Source: Cyanobacteriota bacterium (GTDB taxonomy: Bacteria; Cyanobacteriota; Cyanobacteriia; Phormidesmidales; Phormidesmidaceae). Taken from it: a stretch of DNA of 5,796 nt. Location of the stretch: positions 1 through 5,796 of the forward strand of contig JAIXUR010000190.1 in the NCBI GenBank assembly GCA_027483425.1, given 5' to 3'. The notes beneath the pieces are model-generated. The model was not told the DNA's origin and ran no database searches. It saw nothing but the letters and a program-made list of their open reading frames with translations. The position numbers and the translations under genes were made by a program. This document shows, piece after piece, positions 5,504 through 5,796 of the stretch (position 1 is its first letter; every line of letters starts with the position of its first letter).

Positions 5504-5587
5504 CCAACTAAATACTTATCTAGGATCTCGCCGCGACCGGCCCAACGGGCCGGGTTCGCGTCCTGGGAAGGGATGTTTTTTAGTTGG
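5504..5587. other. 84-bp nested inverted-repeat structure in the convergent spacer
   Basis: A perfect 9-bp outer pair, CCAACTAAA (5504-5512) and TTTAGTTGG (5579-5587), encloses a strong compound stem. AGGA (5522-5525) pairs with TCCT (5561-5564), CGCGA (5532-5536) with TCGCG (5556-5560), and CCGGCCC (5537-5543) with GGGCCGG (5547-5553) around an AAC loop, with only a 6-nt bulge at 5526-5531 and a GT bulge at 5554-5555. It could be a small structured RNA, a transcription barrier between the convergent genes, or a tiny mobile repeat with terminal inverted repeats. The T-run at 5576-5581 is about 11 nt from the inner stem, too far for a standard terminator. No protein-coding frame is convincing here. 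Confidence 0.5.
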
Positions 5588-5613
5588 GATACTCTTAGGC
5601 TCTCCCCCGCTTT

Positions 5614-5796
5614 TCAAACCCCCTCCAAGGAGAGCTGTTGATAGTCGGGTGCTGCGGTCGGCTCCAGGTTGGAGAGGGTCAGGCCGAGCAGACGCACGGG
5701 CTGACCCCGGTCGAGGTGGGTAAGCAGCATCTCCTGGGCCCAGGGCACCAGGGGTGATTCAGGCCCAATGGCCGCCGTAAAGGTGCGACTGCGGGT
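5614..5796 (-). CDS. dinB: DNA polymerase IV (Y family), C-terminal end only (5' part outside window)
   Basis: The visible 60 residues match the end of the little-finger domain of a Y-family translesion polymerase. TRSRTFTAAIGPES at the start corresponds to the TRSRT strand that contacts the template, and GQPVRLLGLTLSNLEP to the final PVRLLGV-type strand of DinB proteins. The protein ends DYQQLSLEGV; QLSL followed by E resembles the C-terminal beta-clamp binding motif (QLxLF-type) by which Pol IV docks on DnaN, though the usual aromatic or Leu after it is replaced. DinB copies damaged templates at the cost of fidelity and is often damage-induced; its promoter lies outside the window. Catalytic palm residues are also outside, so activity cannot be judged. 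The stop is TGA at 5616-5614, convergent with the membrane coiled-coil gene. Confidence 0.82.
   Translation of the reverse strand, partial: TRSRTFTAAIGPESPLVPWAQEMLLTHLDRGQPVRLLGLTLSNLEPTAAPDYQQLSLEGV

Noticed and set aside
5550..5566. tRNA T-arm look-alike: CCGGG, 7-nt loop TTCGCGT, CCTGG
   Set aside because: The loop lacks the conserved A58, no acceptor partner for the following bases exists upstream, and no D-arm or anticodon arm can be placed. The same bases fit better in the larger hairpin.
5499..5723. 74-residue plus-strand open frame
   Set aside because: It is Arg/Pro/Gly-rich, runs through the hairpins and then antisense over the dinB end, and has no family resemblance.

Overview
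The window is chromosomal DNA from a cyanobacterium, probably a moderately GC-rich filamentous lineage of the Leptolyngbya/Nodosilinea kind (the genus level is inference). The evidence is a set of cyanobacteria-typical genes (PAP/fibrillin plastoglobulin-like protein, DUF3134 protein, stand-alone mraY outside a dcw cluster, a coiled-coil membrane protein of cyanobacterial type) and six perfect copies of the HIP1 octamer GCGATCGC (starting at 1116, 1308, 1734, 3068, 4448 and 4506).

Layout. 1-423 (minus) is the N-terminal part of an ABC-2 type polysaccharide-export permease cut by the window edge. Divergent from it, 541-1113 (plus) is a coiled-coil protein with a PD-(D/E)XK nuclease-like core (DUF3782-like). 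It converges on a PAP/fibrillin gene at 1215-1808 (minus). A 129-bp divergent spacer leads to a small DUF3134 gene (1938-2186, plus), then to mraY (2402-3496, plus), whose start is GTG at 2402 with a good Shine-Dalgarno. A 204-bp spacer after mraY carries a 95-bp fold-back, MITE-like repeat (3550-3644). Next come an isochorismatase-family cysteine hydrolase (3701-4477, plus), a bulged rho-independent terminator (4487-4525), a near-consensus sigma-70 promoter (4535-4563), and a gene for a coiled-coil, single-pass membrane protein (4659-5387, plus). The 226-bp convergent spacer 5388-5613 is rich in inverted repeats and may encode a structured RNA. The window closes inside the C-terminal end of dinB, DNA polymerase IV (5614-5796, minus).

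The genes do not form one pathway. Strands alternate, and where signals are visible each gene seems to be its own transcription unit: peptidoglycan precursor synthesis (mraY), surface polysaccharide export (ABC permease), thylakoid/plastoglobule lipid biology (PAP/fibrillin), amide hydrolysis (isochorismatase fold) and translesion DNA synthesis (dinB). No defence island, phage, CRISPR array or tRNA/rRNA gene is visible. The parts least explained by known families are the intergenic structures at 3550-3644, 5411-5480 and 5504-5587, the phased ATTAA array upstream of mraY, and the two uncharacterised coiled-coil proteins.
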